From Desulfobacteraceae bacterium (GTDB lineage: Bacteria; Desulfobacterota; Desulfobacteria; Desulfobacterales; Desulfobacteraceae): a DNA stretch of 6,421 nt. The stretch is from assembly GCA_023140455.1 (NCBI GenBank), contig JAGLLQ010000375.1:1-6421 (forward strand), read 5' to 3'. Positions 5,439 to 6,421 of the stretch are shown here, one piece after another (position 1 is the stretch's first letter; every line of letters begins with the position of its first letter). The position numbers were made by a program, and so were the translations under genes. The notes under the pieces are model-generated. The model did no database searches. It was not told the origin of the DNA and saw only the letters and a list, made by a program, of their open reading frames with translations.

Positions 5439-6421
5439 TTATATTTCTGTAAAATCAGCAGGAGGTGTTTTTAAATATGGTCTGAATTGCTCTTTGTTAA
5501 AGCATTTTTCATATGCTTCTTCAGCACCGATCCATTTCTTTTTATAAAGTTCCATTATTGAATCATCCATGAGCTGCATTCCAAACATTTTACCGGTCTG
5601 GATCATGGAAGGAATTTGATGACTTTTATTTTCTCTTATCAGGTTTCGAACACCCGGGGTTGCAATGAGTACTTCTAACGCAACACAACGGCCTGTTTGA
5701 TGAAGCCGTTTAAACAGTGTCTGGCCGATTACTGCTCTGAGGCTGTCAGCAAGGGAAGAACGTATTTGTGCCTGCTCGTGGGCTGGAAATATTTCAATAA
5801 TACGGTCAATAGTTTTTACAGTGCTAGAGGTATGTAATGTACTGAATACCAGATGACCTGTATTGGCAGCTTCGATAGCAAGAGAGACGGTTTCAAGATC
5901 CCTGAGCTCACCTACAAGAATAATATCAGGATCTTCACGTAACGCTCCTCTTAAAGCTGCGGTAAAGGTTTTGGTATGTACGCTTACTTCACGGTGATTA
6001 ACAATACAATTTTTACTTGTATGAACAAATTCTATGGGATCTTCAATAGTAATGATATGATCTTTTCTCAGTCTGTTTGCCTGGTCTAATATTGCAGCAA
6101 GAGTTGTTGATTTTCCACTACCAGTAGGCCCTGTTACAAGCACAAGCCCTCTTGGAAGAGTTGCAAGTTTATTGATTACTGCAGGAAGTCCAAGGGATTC
6201 GGCGGATTGAATTTTACTTGGAATTTCACGAAATACAGCATTAACACCATCTTTCTGCATAAAATAATTAGCTCTATACCGGGCAAGACCCGGAATTTCA
6301 TATCCAAAGTCGACATCACCTGTTTCTTCAAAAATTTTTATTTTTTCTTCGGGAGTGATTTCGTACAGAAGTTTTCTTAATATATCACTGGAGAGCTTTT
6401 GATATTTTATTCGTTCTATGT
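5439..6421 (-). CDS. pilT: PilT, type IV pilus retraction ATPase (5' end beyond window edge)
   Basis: The frame stays open from the stop at 5439 to the right edge, giving 326 visible residues; the true start is outside. The internal Met at 6260 should not be taken as the start, because the preceding 53 residues read as PilT (GDVDFGYEIPGLARYRANYF, 34-53). PilT hydrolyses ATP to depolymerise the pilus, powering twitching motility and DNA uptake. Visible-part numbering: Walker A GPTGSGKST (97-105), Asp box HIITIEDPIEF (121-131), Walker B IILVGELRD (166-174) with Glu171, His box TGHLVFSTLHT (187-197), and GVRNLIRE (256-263), the PilT-typical AIRNLIRE motif needed for retraction. All expected catalytic parts are intact. 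It is the first visible gene of a five-gene minus-strand cluster; the promoter is off the window. Confidence 0.93.
   Translation of the reverse strand, partial: IERIKYQKLSSDILRKLLYEITPEEKIKIFEETGDVDFGYEIPGLARYRANYFMQKDGVNAVFREIPSKIQSAESLGLPAVINKLATLPRGLVLVTGPTGSGKSTTLAAILDQANRLRKDHIITIEDPIEFVHTSKNCIVNHREVSVHTKTFTAALRGALREDPDIILVGELRDLETVSLAIEAANTGHLVFSTLHTSSTVKTIDRIIEIFPAHEQAQIRSSLADSLRAVIGQTLFKRLHQTGRCVALEVLIATPGVRNLIRENKSHQIPSMIQTGKMFGMQLMDDSIMELYKKKWIGAEEAYEKCFNKEQFRPYLKTPPADFTEI

Noticed and set aside
5439..6260. PilT as a complete 273-residue protein starting at the Met at 6260.
   Set aside because: The frame is open to the window edge and the 53 residues upstream match PilT, so this Met is internal and the gene is partial.

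Overview
The window is AT-rich bacterial DNA. It carries type IV pilus retraction ATPases of the PilT/PilU class, a monofunctional biosynthetic transglycosylase, and an MJ0042-type zinc ribbon on a receiver-like domain, so the host should be Gram-negative. A TrmB-type regulator, a family commoner in archaea, together with the MJ0042 ribbon and the pilus genes, fits a Desulfobacterota-like (former Deltaproteobacteria) genome. That placement is inference from gene style, not from a marker gene.

Left part (1-1363, minus strand): a TrmB-family regulator is followed after 33 bp by an ornithine aminotransferase-like gene that runs off the left edge. The regulator has a clear sigma70-type promoter (TTGACA, 17 bp, TATGTT). 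A perfect 8+8 bp palindrome covers most of its -10 box and the expected transcription start, which suggests autorepression and co-control of the aminotransferase. A second 8+8 bp inverted repeat sits between the two genes, beside the aminotransferase ribosome binding site.

Middle (1442-2185, plus strand): a lone mtgA, encoding a membrane-anchored GT51 peptidoglycan glycosyltransferase. It is divergent from the regulator and convergent with the operon to its right.

Right part (2203-6421, minus strand): a tightly packed five-gene operon read right to left. It encodes PilT (start beyond the right edge), a PilU-like paralogue, a zinc ribbon plus degenerate receiver protein, a SpoU/TrmH-class RNA 2'-O-methyltransferase with an unusual N-terminal extension, and an M23-type metallopeptidase with no visible export signal. 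Gaps are 36 bp, 2 bp, a 14 bp overlap and 2 bp, so co-transcription and translational coupling are likely. The first two genes form the pilus retraction motor. The zinc ribbon/receiver protein is a plausible regulator or adaptor for it. The link of the methyltransferase and peptidase to pili is unexplained.

There is no gene-free stretch over 300 bp, and I saw no RNA genes, CRISPR arrays or insertion sequences. The least ordinary elements are the promoter palindrome of the TrmB/aminotransferase unit and the zinc ribbon/pseudo-receiver protein in the pilT-pilU operon.
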